NCBI GenBank assembly: GCA_028687585.1
Contig: JAQTZV010000021.1
Coordinates: forward strand, 1-59,492
Length of the DNA: 59,492 nt
Reading direction: 5' to 3'
From: Desulfuromonadaceae bacterium
GTDB lineage: Bacteria; Desulfobacterota; Desulfuromonadia; Geobacterales; Pseudopelobacteraceae
In this document: in pieces, positions 1 to 9,174 of the stretch
Numbering within the stretch: the stretch's first letter is position 1
How the letters are laid out: every line of letters starts with the position of its first letter
Notes under the pieces: generated by a model
Told to the model about the DNA's origin: nothing
What the model saw: the letters and a program-made list of their open reading frames with translations, nothing else
The model's database searches: none
Translations under genes and position numbers: made by a program

Positions 1-216
1 GAGAACAAACTGGATCAGAAACCGCTGCCAAAACAGCTGGAACTACTTTCCGTCACCCATGACAACATCAGAGGTGCGGATTACTACAACGACGAAAGGA
101 CACACCATGCTGACACAACCGACCATCCTGAAACTGAACACCATGAAACTAACGGCCATGGCCAGAGCATTTCAAACCCAGATGCAGTGCCCGGACATGT
201 CGCAGCTTTCCTTTGA
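1..216 (+). CDS. istA: IstA transposase of IS21 family, C-terminal fragment (5' end outside window)
   Basis: Frame 1 is open from the first base to a TGA at 214-216. The peptide carries the tail typical of IS21 transposases, LSVTHDNIRGADYY, followed by a low-complexity His/Asn/Thr-rich extension. IstA is the DDE transposase that cuts and joins the element ends with help from the ATPase IstB. The catalytic domain is not in the window. The frame overlaps the istB start at 107 by 110 nt, much more than the few bases usual in this family, so the tail may be a relict extension past the normal stop. Confidence 0.8.
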   Translation, partial: ENKLDQKPLPKQLELLSVTHDNIRGADYYNDERTHHADTTDHPETEHHETNGHGQSISNPDAVPGHVAAFL

Positions 217-868
217 GGAACGCTTCGGCCTGATTGTGGACTACCAGATGACTGAGTTGGAAAACCGGCGCATGCAGAACCGGCTGAAGACGGCAAAACT
301 CAGGCTGTCGGCCTCAATCGAAGATCTTGACTTCAGAGGAGACAGAAATCTTGATCGTTCGACGATCATGTCTCTGGCACAGAATCAATGGGTGCAGAAT
401 CATCACAACATTCTTGTTACCGGACCGACTGGGGCCGGCAAGAGCTATCTTGCCTGTGCCCTGGCTCAGAAGGCATGCCGGGATGGTCACACCGTTCTCT
501 ACCAGAGAGTACCACGACTTCTGCAGGATATCCTCGTGGCACGACATGACGGACGCTACTACAAACTTATGAATCAGGTCGTCAAGTGCGAAGTCCTCGT
601 GCTTGACGATTTACTCATATCGCCGCTCTCTCGGGAAGAGCAGAAAGAGCTCCTTGAAATCGTCGAAGACCGTTATGACAGAAAGGCGACAATCGTCACC
701 AGTCAACTTGCAGTAAAATCATGGCACGCCGCTATGCAGGACCCGACTCTGGCGGATGCAATTCTGGACAGACTGGTACATAACGGCTACAAGATCGAAT
801 TACAGGGGGATACCATGAGAAGAAAAAGAACAGCGCTTGACCGGAAAACCAAAACCGTGACAGAATAA
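107..868 (+). CDS. istB: IstB-like AAA+ ATPase, IS21 transposition helper
   Basis: The product is 253 aa, the usual IstB length. IstB binds target DNA in an ATP-dependent way and directs IstA to it. Visible motifs are Walker A GPTGAGKS near residue 108 and Walker B VLVLDDLL near residue 164, preceded by the N-terminal region (KLTAMARAFQ) typical of the family. I chose ATG 107 because it has a good ribosome site (GAAAGGA, 8 nt upstream) and family-like N-terminus; the frame is open further up to 59, inside istA. The gene looks intact. The product is encoded with istA as a transposition pair. Confidence 0.93.
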   Translation: MLTQPTILKLNTMKLTAMARAFQTQMQCPDMSQLSFEERFGLIVDYQMTELENRRMQNRLKTAKLRLSASIEDLDFRGDRNLDRSTIMSLAQNQWVQNHHNILVTGPTGAGKSYLACALAQKACRDGHTVLYQRVPRLLQDILVARHDGRYYKLMNQVVKCEVLVLDDLLISPLSREEQKELLEIVEDRYDRKATIVTSQLAVKSWHAAMQDPTLADAILDRLVHNGYKIELQGDTMRRKRTALDRKTKTVTE

Positions 869-895
869 AAACACACCTCGCGACCTCACAACCAA

Positions 896-985
896 TCGGT
901 CGCCATCAGCGGTTCGTCGGTCGGCTTCACGCCGGAACGGCGGTCGCCTTCACCACGGAACAGCGGTCGGATTCGCCGGAATACC
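896..985. repeat. Four imperfect direct repeats at IS21 right end
   Basis: The core CGGTCG recurs at 897, 918, 941 and 964 (spacings 21, 23 and 23), each followed by a related stretch of the type CC/GG-TTCAC-CGGAA. Multiple terminal repeats of this size are the transposase-binding sites known from IS21-family ends. They lie directly downstream of istB and before the recombinase remnant, as expected for a right terminus. Confidence 0.7.
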
Positions 986-1624
986 AACCGTGACAAGTTC
1001 CTTTCTGCTGAAGAGATCAAGGCTTTACTCGATGCCTGTGATTCAAAGGTTATCAGCATAACGGGAAAAACGATTCAACAGAAGCAAGCACACCTGAAGC
1101 CGATTATCATTTTCGCCTTAAACACTGGATGCCGTAAAGATGAAATACTTTCTCTGAAGTGGGAGAACGTGGACATGAAACACGGCTTCATCAATATGGT
1201 ACAGACCAAGAACGGGGAACGGCGACAGATACCTATTAACGACACGTTACGGGAAATGTTGAAGGGACTGACACGGCGGCTGAATGTTCCGTATGTGTTC
1301 CATGTCTACGATGAAGAAAAAAAGACGGGTAAGCGTTTCGGCAGTATCAAGCGTTCATTTGTAACAGCTTGTAAGAAAGCGGGCATTCATGACTTTGTTT
1401 TCCACTCCCTGCGGCACACGTTCGCAAGTCACCTTGTAATGGGCGGCGTTGACCTCACTACAGTATCAAGGCTATTAGGCCACAAGTCTTTAACCATGAC
1501 CCTCCGCTACTCTCACCTTGCGCCAAACCACCTGACCAGCGCAGTCAATGTATTAAACTCTTCCATGTCAACTAATACAAAAATAATACAAAACGAAAAA
1601 GAGGAACTACGCTATGTTGCGTAA
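986..1624 (+). pseudogene. Tyrosine recombinase (phage-type integrase), truncated by the IS element
   Basis: The frame reads NRDKFLSAEEIK from about 986 to the TAA at 1622-1624, giving about 212 residues without an N-terminal start. It is the catalytic domain of a tyrosine recombinase: Arg in NTGCRKDEI, Lys in the TKNGERR hairpin, HSLRHTFASH (H-x-x-R), the LLGHKS histidine and the nucleophile in TLRYSHLA are all present. The N-terminal core-binding domain is missing and IS21 sequence takes its place, so the gene is most likely inactive. An internal ATG at 1169 would leave only 151 aa without the first arginine and is not a credible start. It ends 14 nt from the CCA end of tRNA-Arg, typical for an integrase beside its attachment site. 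Confidence 0.85.
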
Positions 1625-1638
1625 CTCCTCAATTTTAT

Positions 1639-1715
1639 TGGTGGGCGGTATGCGATTCGAACGCACGACCCCAGGCTTCGGAGGCCTGTACTCTATCCAG
1701 CTGAGCTAACCGCCC
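1639..1715 (-). tRNA. tRNA-Arg(CCG), CCA end encoded
   Basis: On the minus strand the sequence folds as a full cloverleaf. Acceptor arms are GGGCGGT and ACCGCCC, the D-stem is GCTC/GAGT, the anticodon stem CAGGC/GCCTG encloses the loop CTCCGAA, and the T-arm carries TTCGAAT. The anticodon is CCG, which reads CGG (Arg). Discriminator A and CCA are encoded (1639-1642). The adjacent recombinase remnant suggests its 3' end served as an integration site. Confidence 0.96.
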
Positions 1716-1840
1716 ATAATACAATCCGCAATAGTTTTCCTTTGGCCTGAAATGATTACACTATTTACTCTTCCAACTCAAGTCATAAATCTGTCTTTTT
1801 ACTCTTTGCTCTGATATGATGCCGCTTGAAAGGCGATCAA

Positions 1841-2461
1841 ATGATGCAACAAAACATTCGTATCATAGGATTGACGGGAGGAGTTGCTACAGGAAAAAGC
1901 TCGGTAGCCCGTTTTTTTGCTGAAAGAGGCGTTCCGGTGATAGATGCAGACCAACTGGCCCGCGATGCCGTACTGCCCGCGAGCCCTGCTCTGGATTTGA
2001 TCGTTGCCCGCTTCGGACCTGAAGTACTTACACAAGACGGCACCCTTGATCGCAAGCGCCTGGGTTCAATCGTTTTTTCAAACCCGGAACAACGCAAACT
2101 CCTCGAAGAAATTCTCCATCCTGAAATACGTAAACTGGCAGAAATACGAATCGCTGAAGCTGATGCCGCCGGCTGTAATCGGCTGATATATATGGCGCCG
2201 ATCCTTATTGAAGCTGGTGGCGATAGCCGGGTCGATACAATCTGGGTGGTTACGGTCCGGCCCGGGATACAGTTGGAGCGCCTTATGCGTCGTGACGGCA
2301 TAACGCGCGATCAGGCACAGAAAATAATTGACAGCCAGATGCCGCTTGCCGAAAAAGAGCGCTACGGGAGTGTGGTTATCGACAATAGCGGAACCGAAGC
2401 GCAGACATGGAAATTTTTAGAATCTGCCTGGTTAAAAGAGACAGGGAGCAGCAATGGATAA
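1841..2461 (+). CDS. coaE: Dephospho-CoA kinase
   Basis: The product is 206 aa, matching the usual CoaE length. It phosphorylates the 3'-hydroxyl of dephospho-CoA, the last step of coenzyme A synthesis in the cytosol. The P-loop GLTGGVATGKSS lies at residues 9-20, followed by the acceptor-site motif VIDADQLARD. ATG 1841 is preferred because AAAGG sits 7 nt upstream; the frame also opens at a TTG at 1826. The stop overlaps the start of the next gene by 8 nt, suggesting translational coupling with the RNA methyltransferase. Confidence 0.95.
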   Translation: MMQQNIRIIGLTGGVATGKSSVARFFAERGVPVIDADQLARDAVLPASPALDLIVARFGPEVLTQDGTLDRKRLGSIVFSNPEQRKLLEEILHPEIRKLAEIRIAEADAAGCNRLIYMAPILIEAGGDSRVDTIWVVTVRPGIQLERLMRRDGITRDQAQKIIDSQMPLAEKERYGSVVIDNSGTEAQTWKFLESAWLKETGSSNG

Positions 2462-3713
2462 ACCGAATCATATTTTGCGACCGGGAAAGCGTAACGGTGC
2501 AGTGAAAAAAAATGGCCTCCGACACGAATATCAGCCCGCAATCGCAAACAGCGCTGCGATGACAAAAACAACCGCAAAACACCTGAATCTGCCGCTCAAC
2601 TGTTTTGCCGCAGTGCCGCGAGGAGCTGAAGAGCTCGCCGCCTCCGAACTTGCGGCACTTGGCATACGTGATGCGAAGCCGGGGAAAGGGGGAGTTGCAT
2701 TTATTGCCGACCGGGCGGGACTCTACCGCGCAAATCTCTGGCTTCGTACTGCCAGTCGTGTTCTGGTTCAGCTCGCGCTGTTCCCCTGCACAAACCCTGC
2801 AGAGCTTTATGCGGGCGTTTACGCAATTTCCTGGCAAGAACTGATTACTCCCGATATGACCCTGGCGGTCGATTGTTCTCTGCGTGATTCGGCTCTGACA
2901 CACTCCGGTTTCGTGGCACTCAAAACCAAGGATGCCGTCGTTGATCGCATCCGCGTATCGTGCGGAAGCAGGCCGAATGTTGATACGGCAGCACCGGATA
3001 TGCGCATAAACGTTCACCTCCATAAAAATATCTGCACGATCAGCCTCGACAGCTCGGGTGATTCACTTGATCGACGCGGATACCGTCTGGAGCGCAATGA
3101 GGCGCCGTTGCGTGAAACACTGGCAGCTGCAGTGGTCGCCTTGACCGGCTGGGACGGCACCATACCCTTGGCTGATCCGATGTGCGGCTCCGGCACCATT
3201 CCGGTTGAGGCGGCACTTATGGCGGCACATATCCCGCCCGGACTGCAGCGCCTATTCGGGTTTCAACGCTGGCTTGATTTCGACAGCGCGCTTTGGGCAG
3301 ATATCTGCGCAGAGGCTGAAGCAGGCATCCGCAGGCTACTGGTCGGCCTGGTAACCGGATATGACGTAGACAATAAGGCACTCCTGTTGGCGGGAAGGAA
3401 CTGTTCAAAAGCCGGACTTGAAGGGCAGATCCATTTTTTTCACGCCGCACTCCTGGAATTCAGACCGGAAGGGGACAAAGGTGTCGTTATAATAAACCCG
3501 CCCTATGGCAAACGATTGGGAGACGAAGATGATCTGCGGGAGCTGTACTGCCAGATTGGTGACGTGATGAAAAAACAGTGCCGTGGCTGGACCGGATATG
3601 TCCTGACCGGAAATCTGGAACTGGCAAAATATATCGGTCTTAAAGCTTCCAGGCGTTATGTGTTGTTTAATGGGGCAATTGAGTGTCGGCTTTTGAAATA
3701 TGATTTGTACTAA
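2454..3713 (+). CDS. THUMP-domain class I RNA methyltransferase (RlmL/YpsC-like)
   Basis: The product is 419 aa. After a basic, poorly conserved stretch of about 40 residues comes a THUMP-type RNA-binding region (starting LNCFAAVPRGAEELAASEL), then a Rossmann methyltransferase with DPMCGSGTIPVEA (AdoMet site) and NPPYGKRLGD (catalytic NPPY motif of base N-methyltransferases). This order matches the family with RlmL, which makes m2G in 23S rRNA; the exact target here is not shown. The start overlaps coaE, with GGGAG just upstream. A later start at the internal MTKTTAKHLNLPL is possible. Confidence 0.88.
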   Translation: MDKPNHILRPGKRNGAVKKNGLRHEYQPAIANSAAMTKTTAKHLNLPLNCFAAVPRGAEELAASELAALGIRDAKPGKGGVAFIADRAGLYRANLWLRTASRVLVQLALFPCTNPAELYAGVYAISWQELITPDMTLAVDCSLRDSALTHSGFVALKTKDAVVDRIRVSCGSRPNVDTAAPDMRINVHLHKNICTISLDSSGDSLDRRGYRLERNEAPLRETLAAAVVALTGWDGTIPLADPMCGSGTIPVEAALMAAHIPPGLQRLFGFQRWLDFDSALWADICAEAEAGIRRLLVGLVTGYDVDNKALLLAGRNCSKAGLEGQIHFFHAALLEFRPEGDKGVVIINPPYGKRLGDEDDLRELYCQIGDVMKKQCRGWTGYVLTGNLELAKYIGLKASRRYVLFNGAIECRLLKYDLY

Positions 3714-3740
3714 TACGAACATCCAAGAGGATTTATATAC

Positions 3741-4619
3741 ATGACTATTCGATGGTATCCGGGACATATGGGCAAGGCGCAGGAAAAAATGGCCGAGGCG
3801 ATCCGCAAGATCGATGTCATTATTGAGGTGGTTGACGCCCGCCTTCCCTTATCAAGTTCCAATTGCCAACTAGAGGAGATGCGCCGTAACAAGCCATGTA
3901 TCAAGATACTGAACAAACATGATCTGGCTGACCCAGCGATCACAAAAGCCTGGGTACGCTATTTTGAGCAAGAATCAGGCGTCACGGCCGTGCCTCTTTC
4001 CGCCAGACTCCACGCCGATGCAAAGCAACTGCTTAAACTCTGCCAGAAAACGGTGCCGCATCGTGGACGACCAGGATGGCCGCTGCGGGTAATGATCTTC
4101 GGTATTCCAAACACCGGCAAATCGACCTTGATCAACACCCTGGCCGGGAAATGCATCGCGAAAGTCGGTGACAAACCGGCGGTAACCACCTGTGGACAAC
4201 AGATCGACCTCAAAAACGGTATAGTGCTCTCTGACACCCCTGGCATACTCTGGCCAAACATGGACGACCAAAATGTGGCGTATCGCCTTGCAACCAGTGG
4301 AGCAATCGGGGCAAGCGCACTTGATTACACATGCGTGGGTCTTTTTGCCGTTGAATATATGATGGGAAGGTATCCGGTACTGCTAAAGATTCGCTATAAG
4401 CTATCCGAACTCCCCGAGACGCCGACAGCCATGCTCGAGGTTATCGGGAAACGCCTGGGTTGCCTGATGACAGGCGGTGAGATCGACGTTCATCGGGCGG
4501 CTGAAGCCTTTTTGCGGGAGCTGCGAGCGGGGAAAATTGGCAGGATCAGTCTTGAAGAACCGTTAGTTGCCGAAGATTCGGTTGTTGCACATAACGATTC
4601 AGATGTTGCTACCGCTTGA
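3741..4619 (+). CDS. rbgA: Ribosome biogenesis GTPase RbgA (YlqF)
   Basis: The product is 292 aa, close to the usual 280-290. RbgA is a circularly permuted GTPase for late assembly of the 50S subunit. The permuted order is visible: G4 NKHD near residue 57 precedes G1 GIPNTGKST near residue 119, then G3 DTPG near residue 160. The N-terminal WYPGHMGKA signature is family specific. AGAGGA lies 10 nt upstream of ATG 3741. The 3' end overlaps the convergent small cytochrome gene by 11 nt. Confidence 0.94.
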   Translation: MTIRWYPGHMGKAQEKMAEAIRKIDVIIEVVDARLPLSSSNCQLEEMRRNKPCIKILNKHDLADPAITKAWVRYFEQESGVTAVPLSARLHADAKQLLKLCQKTVPHRGRPGWPLRVMIFGIPNTGKSTLINTLAGKCIAKVGDKPAVTTCGQQIDLKNGIVLSDTPGILWPNMDDQNVAYRLATSGAIGASALDYTCVGLFAVEYMMGRYPVLLKIRYKLSELPETPTAMLEVIGKRLGCLMTGGEIDVHRAAEAFLRELRAGKIGRISLEEPLVAEDSVVAHNDSDVATA

Positions 4620-4920
4620 ATTTGTGACAGAACAGACAGCGGTTCTTAGCAGGATGATTGGGGGGGAACGGCACCCCTTTTTCTTTATGGCACGGCTCGC
4701 AATAGACCTCGGCGCCTTTTTTATCCGGTTTAAAGAACGTCCGCTTGAAGATCGAAGCATCGGGGCCGGGAGCATTTTTAAATGCAGCATCGTAGGATAT
4801 TTTATGCATCGGGTCATTAGGAACCAGTGTCGTTTTCTCTTTGCCGGAGATGGCAATAAAAATCCCCAGCACCACAACAACCACTGCAATAAAAAACCAA
4901 TCACGCTTATCAATTTTCAT
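4609..4920 (-). CDS. Small membrane-anchored diheme c-type cytochrome
   Basis: The product is 103 aa. An N-terminal uncleaved-looking hydrophobic helix (residues 8-24) is followed by a periplasmic part with two haem motifs, CEPCH near residue 74 and CLFCH near the C-terminus. Extra histidines (H39, H88) could be distal ligands. It is probably a periplasmic electron carrier tethered to the inner membrane. It lies 21 nt downstream of another small membrane protein gene and probably shares its transcript. No specific partner can be named. Confidence 0.8.
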   Translation of the reverse strand: MKIDKRDWFFIAVVVVVLGIFIAISGKEKTTLVPNDPMHKISYDAAFKNAPGPDASIFKRTFFKPDKKGAEVYCEPCHKEKGVPFPPNHPAKNRCLFCHKFKR

Positions 4921-4941
4921 GTTGAGAGTCCTGTCTCGCTT

Positions 4942-5280
4942 CTAGTCAGATTTAATAAGTGAAAAATAGATCACCACGCAACCAACCAGAAGGCCGCCGC
5001 CAATAAACGGCAGCAACGATTGAAACGAAAGATCGTCACCTGGTGCCGGCATGGCAAAACGTATGATTATTGCGATACAAAAAAGTGCAAACAGACTAAG
5101 CAGAACCGTCTTTGAACGCCGTATAACTCCGAAAAAGAATATAACACTGATTATAATGAGGACGACCGGATTGGCAAACACCTGGTTAGCTGTCAGGTGC
5201 TGCATTGTATTAATCAAATTGTTTGTTTCAAACGGGCGCAGAGCCTCAGCGGTTTTTTCAATTATCTGTTGTTTCTCCAT
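4942..5280 (-). CDS. Hypothetical membrane protein, about three helices
   Basis: The product is 112 aa. A hydrophilic N-terminal 35 residues is followed by three hydrophobic segments (about 38-54, 58-75 and 87-108). I do not recognise a family. It sits directly upstream of the diheme cytochrome on the same strand, so it may be a membrane partner of that protein; this rests on position alone. Confidence 0.65.
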   Translation of the reverse strand: MEKQQIIEKTAEALRPFETNNLINTMQHLTANQVFANPVVLIIISVIFFFGVIRRSKTVLLSLFALFCIAIIIRFAMPAPGDDLSFQSLLPFIGGGLLVGCVVIYFSLIKSD

Positions 5281-5383
5281 AGACCGCCCCGTAAAGTCAA
5301 CTGATTTGGTCCTGAATACTAAAATAGATTGACAGCTTAGGCAAGCAAATAAACGAAACCGTTCAAAGCGAGCTCGTGTGCAC

Positions 5384-6511
5384 TCAGCTGATAAAATCCA
5401 TCACCTTGTCCAGAAACCCTTTTTTAAGGGGGTGTACATCCTCACCGCTGATTTTGGCAAACTCCTCCAACAGTTCTTTCTGTTTTTTGTTAAGGTTGGT
5501 TGGAGTTTCAATTCGGACTACAACCAATTGGTCTCCACGCCCATACCCCTGAAGTGAAGGAATGCCCTTCCCCTTAAGACGATATATTTTTCCCGACTGA
5601 GTTCCGTCAGGAATTTTCATGGCAACTTTTCCATCCAATGTGGGGACTTCAAGCTCACACCCGAGTGAAGCCTGTATAAAACTGATCGGGATTTCACAGA
5701 TGACGTTATTGTCCTCACGCTGGAAAATTGCGTGGTCCTTAACATTGATTGCTACATACAAATCGCCGTTAGGTCCGCCTTTTCCCTGCCCACCTTCACC
5801 GGTCACCTTGAGCCGGGACCCGGTTTCAACGCCGCCGGGAATTTTGACCGAGAGTGTTTTCGTATCTTTTGTACTCCCCTTGCCTCGACAATCGGGACAC
5901 GGATCCTCAACAATTTTTCCTTCTCCGTTGCATTGGCCACATGTTTTGCTGACACTGAAAAAGCCCTGTTGATAGCGAACCTGGCCGGCGCCACGACAGG
6001 TTGGACAAACCTTGGGGTCTGTACCCGGCCTTGAACCGGACCCATTACAACTGGTGCAGCGTTTCGCAAATGGTACGTCAATTTTCTTTTCAACACCGAA
6101 AGCAGCCTCTTCGAAGCTGATCTCCATGTTATACAGCAGATCGTCGCCGCGTCGCCCCTGACTGCGACTACGCCCGCCGCCAGCACCGCCACCGAAGATA
6201 TCACCGAAGATATCGCCAAAAATATCACCAAACGGAGTCCCGTTTCCAAATCCCCCGGCAGAGAATCCACCTGAGCCTGAAAGACCGGCATGTCCATATT
6301 GATCATACTGGGCACGTTTCTGCGGATCAGAAAGGACCTCATACGCCTCGGTGGCCTCTTTAAACCGGTCCTCGGCAGCTTTATCACCCGGGTTCTTGTC
6401 AGGGTGGTGCTGAATTGCTACCTTCCGAAATGCCTTTTTGATCTCTGTTTCGGAAGCGTTACGATGAACCTCAAGTATCTCGTAATAATCACGTTTTTCG
6501 CCGTTTGCCAC
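5384..6511 (-). CDS. dnaJ: Chaperone DnaJ (Hsp40)
   Basis: The product is 375 aa, full length. The J-domain at residues 8-72 has HPD in HHPDKNPGD. It is followed by a Gly/Phe-rich linker with repeated FGDI units, a zinc domain with four CxxCxGxG-type motifs ([32 protein letters not shown]) and the C-terminal substrate-binding domain. It stimulates DnaK ATPase and delivers unfolded clients. It is the last gene of hrcA-grpE-dnaK-dnaJ, 85 nt after dnaK. Confidence 0.98.
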   Translation of the reverse strand: MANGEKRDYYEILEVHRNASETEIKKAFRKVAIQHHPDKNPGDKAAEDRFKEATEAYEVLSDPQKRAQYDQYGHAGLSGSGGFSAGGFGNGTPFGDIFGDIFGDIFGGGAGGGRSRSQGRRGDDLLYNMEISFEEAAFGVEKKIDVPFAKRCTSCNGSGSRPGTDPKVCPTCRGAGQVRYQQGFFSVSKTCGQCNGEGKIVEDPCPDCRGKGSTKDTKTLSVKIPGGVETGSRLKVTGEGGQGKGGPNGDLYVAINVKDHAIFQREDNNVICEIPISFIQASLGCELEVPTLDGKVAMKIPDGTQSGKIYRLKGKGIPSLQGYGRGDQLVVVRIETPTNLNKKQKELLEEFAKISGEDVHPLKKGFLDKVMDFIS

Positions 6512-6596
6512 AATAGGTTCCTTTATATCTTAAAATGCGTATAGGGGCGGATCTTGAACCCGCCCCTACAGTACCGAACCGGTGAACTCCCCGGGA

Positions 6597-8513
6597 CTAT
6601 TTTTTCTCTTCTTTTACCTCTTCAAAATCAGCATCTACAACCTTATCGTCCTTCGGTTTTGCTGCACCGGCCTGCTCAGTTTCTCCGGCGGCGTCACCTT
6701 CAGCGTCCTCTTTTTTGGCATACATGGCCTCTGCCAGCTTGTGAGACGCCTGGGCAAGCTCGTCGGTACCTTTCTTGATGGCTTCAGCATCTTCACCTTC
6801 CATCAATTTTTTCAGCTCAGCAAGTTTGTTCTCGATGTTTCCTTTTTCTACCGCGTCTATTTTATCGCCGTGCTCTTTCAATGACTTTTCAGTGCTGTAA
6901 ACCATGCTGTCGGCATGATTACGTGCCTCAATCGCCTCACGCTTCTTCTTATCCTCATCGGCATGAGCCTCGGCGTCACGGACCATCTTGTCAATCTCAT
7001 CCTTAGAAAGACCGGACGACGCGGTAATGCTGATCGACTGTTCCTTGCCGGTACCAAGATCCTTAGCTGAAACATGCACAATGCCGTTGGCATCAATGTC
7101 GAAGGTAACTTCGATCTGCGGCAGACCGCGAGGTGCAGATGGAATGCCTGACAGTTCAAAATTGCCGAGCGTCTTGTTGTCGCGCGCCATTTCGCGTTCA
7201 CCCTGCAGAACGTGGATTGAAACAGCCGGCTGGTTGTCAGCGGCAGTTGAAAAAGTCTGGCTCTTACGGCACGGAATGGTGGTGTTTTTCTCAATCAATT
7301 TTGTCATGACACTGCCGAGCGTCTCAATTCCAAGTGAAAGCGGAGTAACATCCAGCAGCAGCACGTCCTTGACGTCGCCCCTCAGAACGCCACCCTGAAT
7401 ACCGGCACCGATGGCAACAACTTCATCCGGGTTAACACCTTTATTCGGCACTTTTCCAAAAATGTCTTCCACACATTTCTGAACAGCCGGCATACGGGTC
7501 ATCCCGCCGACCAGAATTACTTCATCGATCTGGCTGGCAGTCAAGCCGGCATCTTTCATGGCGGTACGACAGGGCCCTCCCAGTTTTGCCAGCAGACTGG
7601 CGCAAATTGACTCGAGCTTTGCACGTGACAGCTTCAGGGTTAAATGCTTCGGGCCGGAGGCATCGGCCGTAATGAACGGAAGGTTTATATCAGTTTCAAC
7701 AGAGCTGGAAAGTTCACATTTGGCCTTCTCAGCGGCTTCTTTAAGACGCTGCAGCGCCATCTTGTCGCCACGAAGATCAATGCCCTGGTCTTTTTTAAAC
7801 TCATCGGCAATCCAGTCAATAATTAACTGGTCAAAATCTTCGCCCCCCAGGAAGGTATCACCGTTGGTCGATTTAACTTCGAAAACGCCGTCACCCAACT
7901 CAAGAATTGAAACATCGAACGTGCCACCACCCAGGTCAAATACGGCAATTTTTTCGTCTTTTTTCTTGTCCAGACCGTATGCCAGTGCAGCAGCGGTCGG
8001 CTCGTTGATGATACGCAGTACGTTCAGGCCGGCGATCTTACCGGCATCTTTAGTGGCCTGGCGCTGGGAATCGTCAAAATAAGCCGGTACGGTAATAACT
8101 GCGTCGGTGACAGAAGCACCCAGATAGTCTTCAGCAGTTTTTTTCATTTTCTGCAGGATCATCGCCGAAATTTCCGGAGCGGAGTAGCGCTTATCGCGCA
8201 CTTCCACCCAGGCATCACCGTTGTCGGCTTTGACAATCTTGAATGGAGAAATCGCGATGTCTTTCCGTACCGCTTCTGAATCAAATTTACGACCGATGAG
8301 ACGCTTGATGGCGTACAGGGTGTTTTCAGGGTTGGTTACCGCCTGGCGCTTGGCCTGTTGTCCCACCAGCCGTTCACCGCTGTCGGAAATGGCAACCATT
8401 GATGGTGTCGTACGCCCCCCTTCAGAGTTGGCTATAACAATCGGCTCACCACCCTCCATAATTGATACACAAGAGTTAGTTGTTCCGAGATCGATTCCAA
8501 TTACTTTACTCAT
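6597..8513 (-). CDS. dnaK: Chaperone DnaK (Hsp70)
   Basis: The product is 638 aa, the standard length. The N-terminal ATPase domain starts with GIDLGTTNS and has the DLGGGTFD phosphate motif. The substrate-binding domain starts near residue 390 ([11 protein letters not shown]), and the tail ends in the conserved type [10 protein letters not shown]. It folds cytosolic clients with DnaJ and GrpE. The ribosome site AAAGGAGG is strong but 10 nt from the ATG. It is regulated with the rest of the operon through the CIRCE element upstream of hrcA. Confidence 0.99.
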   Translation of the reverse strand: MSKVIGIDLGTTNSCVSIMEGGEPIVIANSEGGRTTPSMVAISDSGERLVGQQAKRQAVTNPENTLYAIKRLIGRKFDSEAVRKDIAISPFKIVKADNGDAWVEVRDKRYSAPEISAMILQKMKKTAEDYLGASVTDAVITVPAYFDDSQRQATKDAGKIAGLNVLRIINEPTAAALAYGLDKKKDEKIAVFDLGGGTFDVSILELGDGVFEVKSTNGDTFLGGEDFDQLIIDWIADEFKKDQGIDLRGDKMALQRLKEAAEKAKCELSSSVETDINLPFITADASGPKHLTLKLSRAKLESICASLLAKLGGPCRTAMKDAGLTASQIDEVILVGGMTRMPAVQKCVEDIFGKVPNKGVNPDEVVAIGAGIQGGVLRGDVKDVLLLDVTPLSLGIETLGSVMTKLIEKNTTIPCRKSQTFSTAADNQPAVSIHVLQGEREMARDNKTLGNFELSGIPSAPRGLPQIEVTFDIDANGIVHVSAKDLGTGKEQSISITASSGLSKDEIDKMVRDAEAHADEDKKKREAIEARNHADSMVYSTEKSLKEHGDKIDAVEKGNIENKLAELKKLMEGEDAEAIKKGTDELAQASHKLAEAMYAKKEDAEGDAAGETEQAGAAKPKDDKVVDADFEEVKEEKK

Positions 8514-8590
8514 GACGTGTCGTCCTCCTTTTTAGATACTCTGTTTGCAAGATATTCATCGTGATTATAAAAAACAAGGTCTGGAAGAAA

Positions 8591-9145
8591 TTATTTTATC
8601 TGCGTCGCGACGGTTACCATGGCCGGGCGCAGCAAACGCTCTTTCAGCATGTACCCTTTCTGATACTCTTCAACGACCGTATTGGGTTCGTACTGATCAG
8701 TCGGCACCTGAGCCATCGCCTGATGGAAGGCAGAGTCAAACGGCACACCAACCGCTTCAATTGGGGTGACACTGAATTTTTTCAGCGCCGTCAGCAGCAT
8801 GCCGTGGGTCATGCGGATACCTTCGACAACGGCTCCCAGACCATCTTCTGACGCGTGGGCAAGGGCGCGTTCGAGGTTGTCGATAATCGGCAGAATCTCT
8901 TCAAGCAGTGATTTATTGCCGTAGTTCAGCAACTCTTCCTTTTCACGCCCTACCCTTTTTCGATAGTTTTCTAAATCGGCACGCTCACGCAAAAAACGAT
9001 CCCAGTTTTCACGGGCCTCTTTTTCCTTAGCCGCCAATTGCTCTTCAAGCGACAAGACAACATCCGTGGCAGAAGCTTTAGAGGAGGATTCTTCCTCCAC
9101 ATCGGTTTCAGGTACTGATATGTCTACAATATCTTTTGGTTTCAT
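8591..9145 (-). CDS. grpE: Nucleotide exchange factor GrpE
   Basis: The product is 184 aa. An acidic N-terminus is followed by a long coiled coil (about 30-95) and the beta-domain with the GrpE signature near residues 125-175 ([15 protein letters not shown]). It releases ADP from DnaK. It lies between hrcA (29 nt upstream) and dnaK (77 nt downstream). Confidence 0.96.
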   Translation of the reverse strand: MKPKDIVDISVPETDVEEESSSKASATDVVLSLEEQLAAKEKEARENWDRFLRERADLENYRKRVGREKEELLNYGNKSLLEEILPIIDNLERALAHASEDGLGAVVEGIRMTHGMLLTALKKFSVTPIEAVGVPFDSAFHQAMAQVPTDQYEPNTVVEEYQKGYMLKERLLRPAMVTVATQIK

Positions 9146-9174
9146 AGAAGTAGCGTCCTTTTGCTGATTCGTTG

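Larger units (their letters stand above)
1..985 (+). mobile_element. Right-hand part of an IS21-family insertion sequence
   Basis: This stretch holds the end of istA, a complete istB and a block of imperfect repeats that looks like an IS21 right terminus. The left end lies outside the window. The exact right boundary is uncertain. The repeats run to about 982, and recombinase-like sequence is recognisable from about 986. A reverse-strand TGTC at about 991-994 could be the real tip, since IS21 ends usually begin TG. The element separates a tyrosine recombinase from its N-terminal part. Confidence 0.85.

Noticed and set aside
1169..1624. Separate 151-aa integrase gene
   Set aside because: The same frame continues upstream with recombinase sequence, including the first catalytic arginine before 1169, so it is part of a truncated gene.
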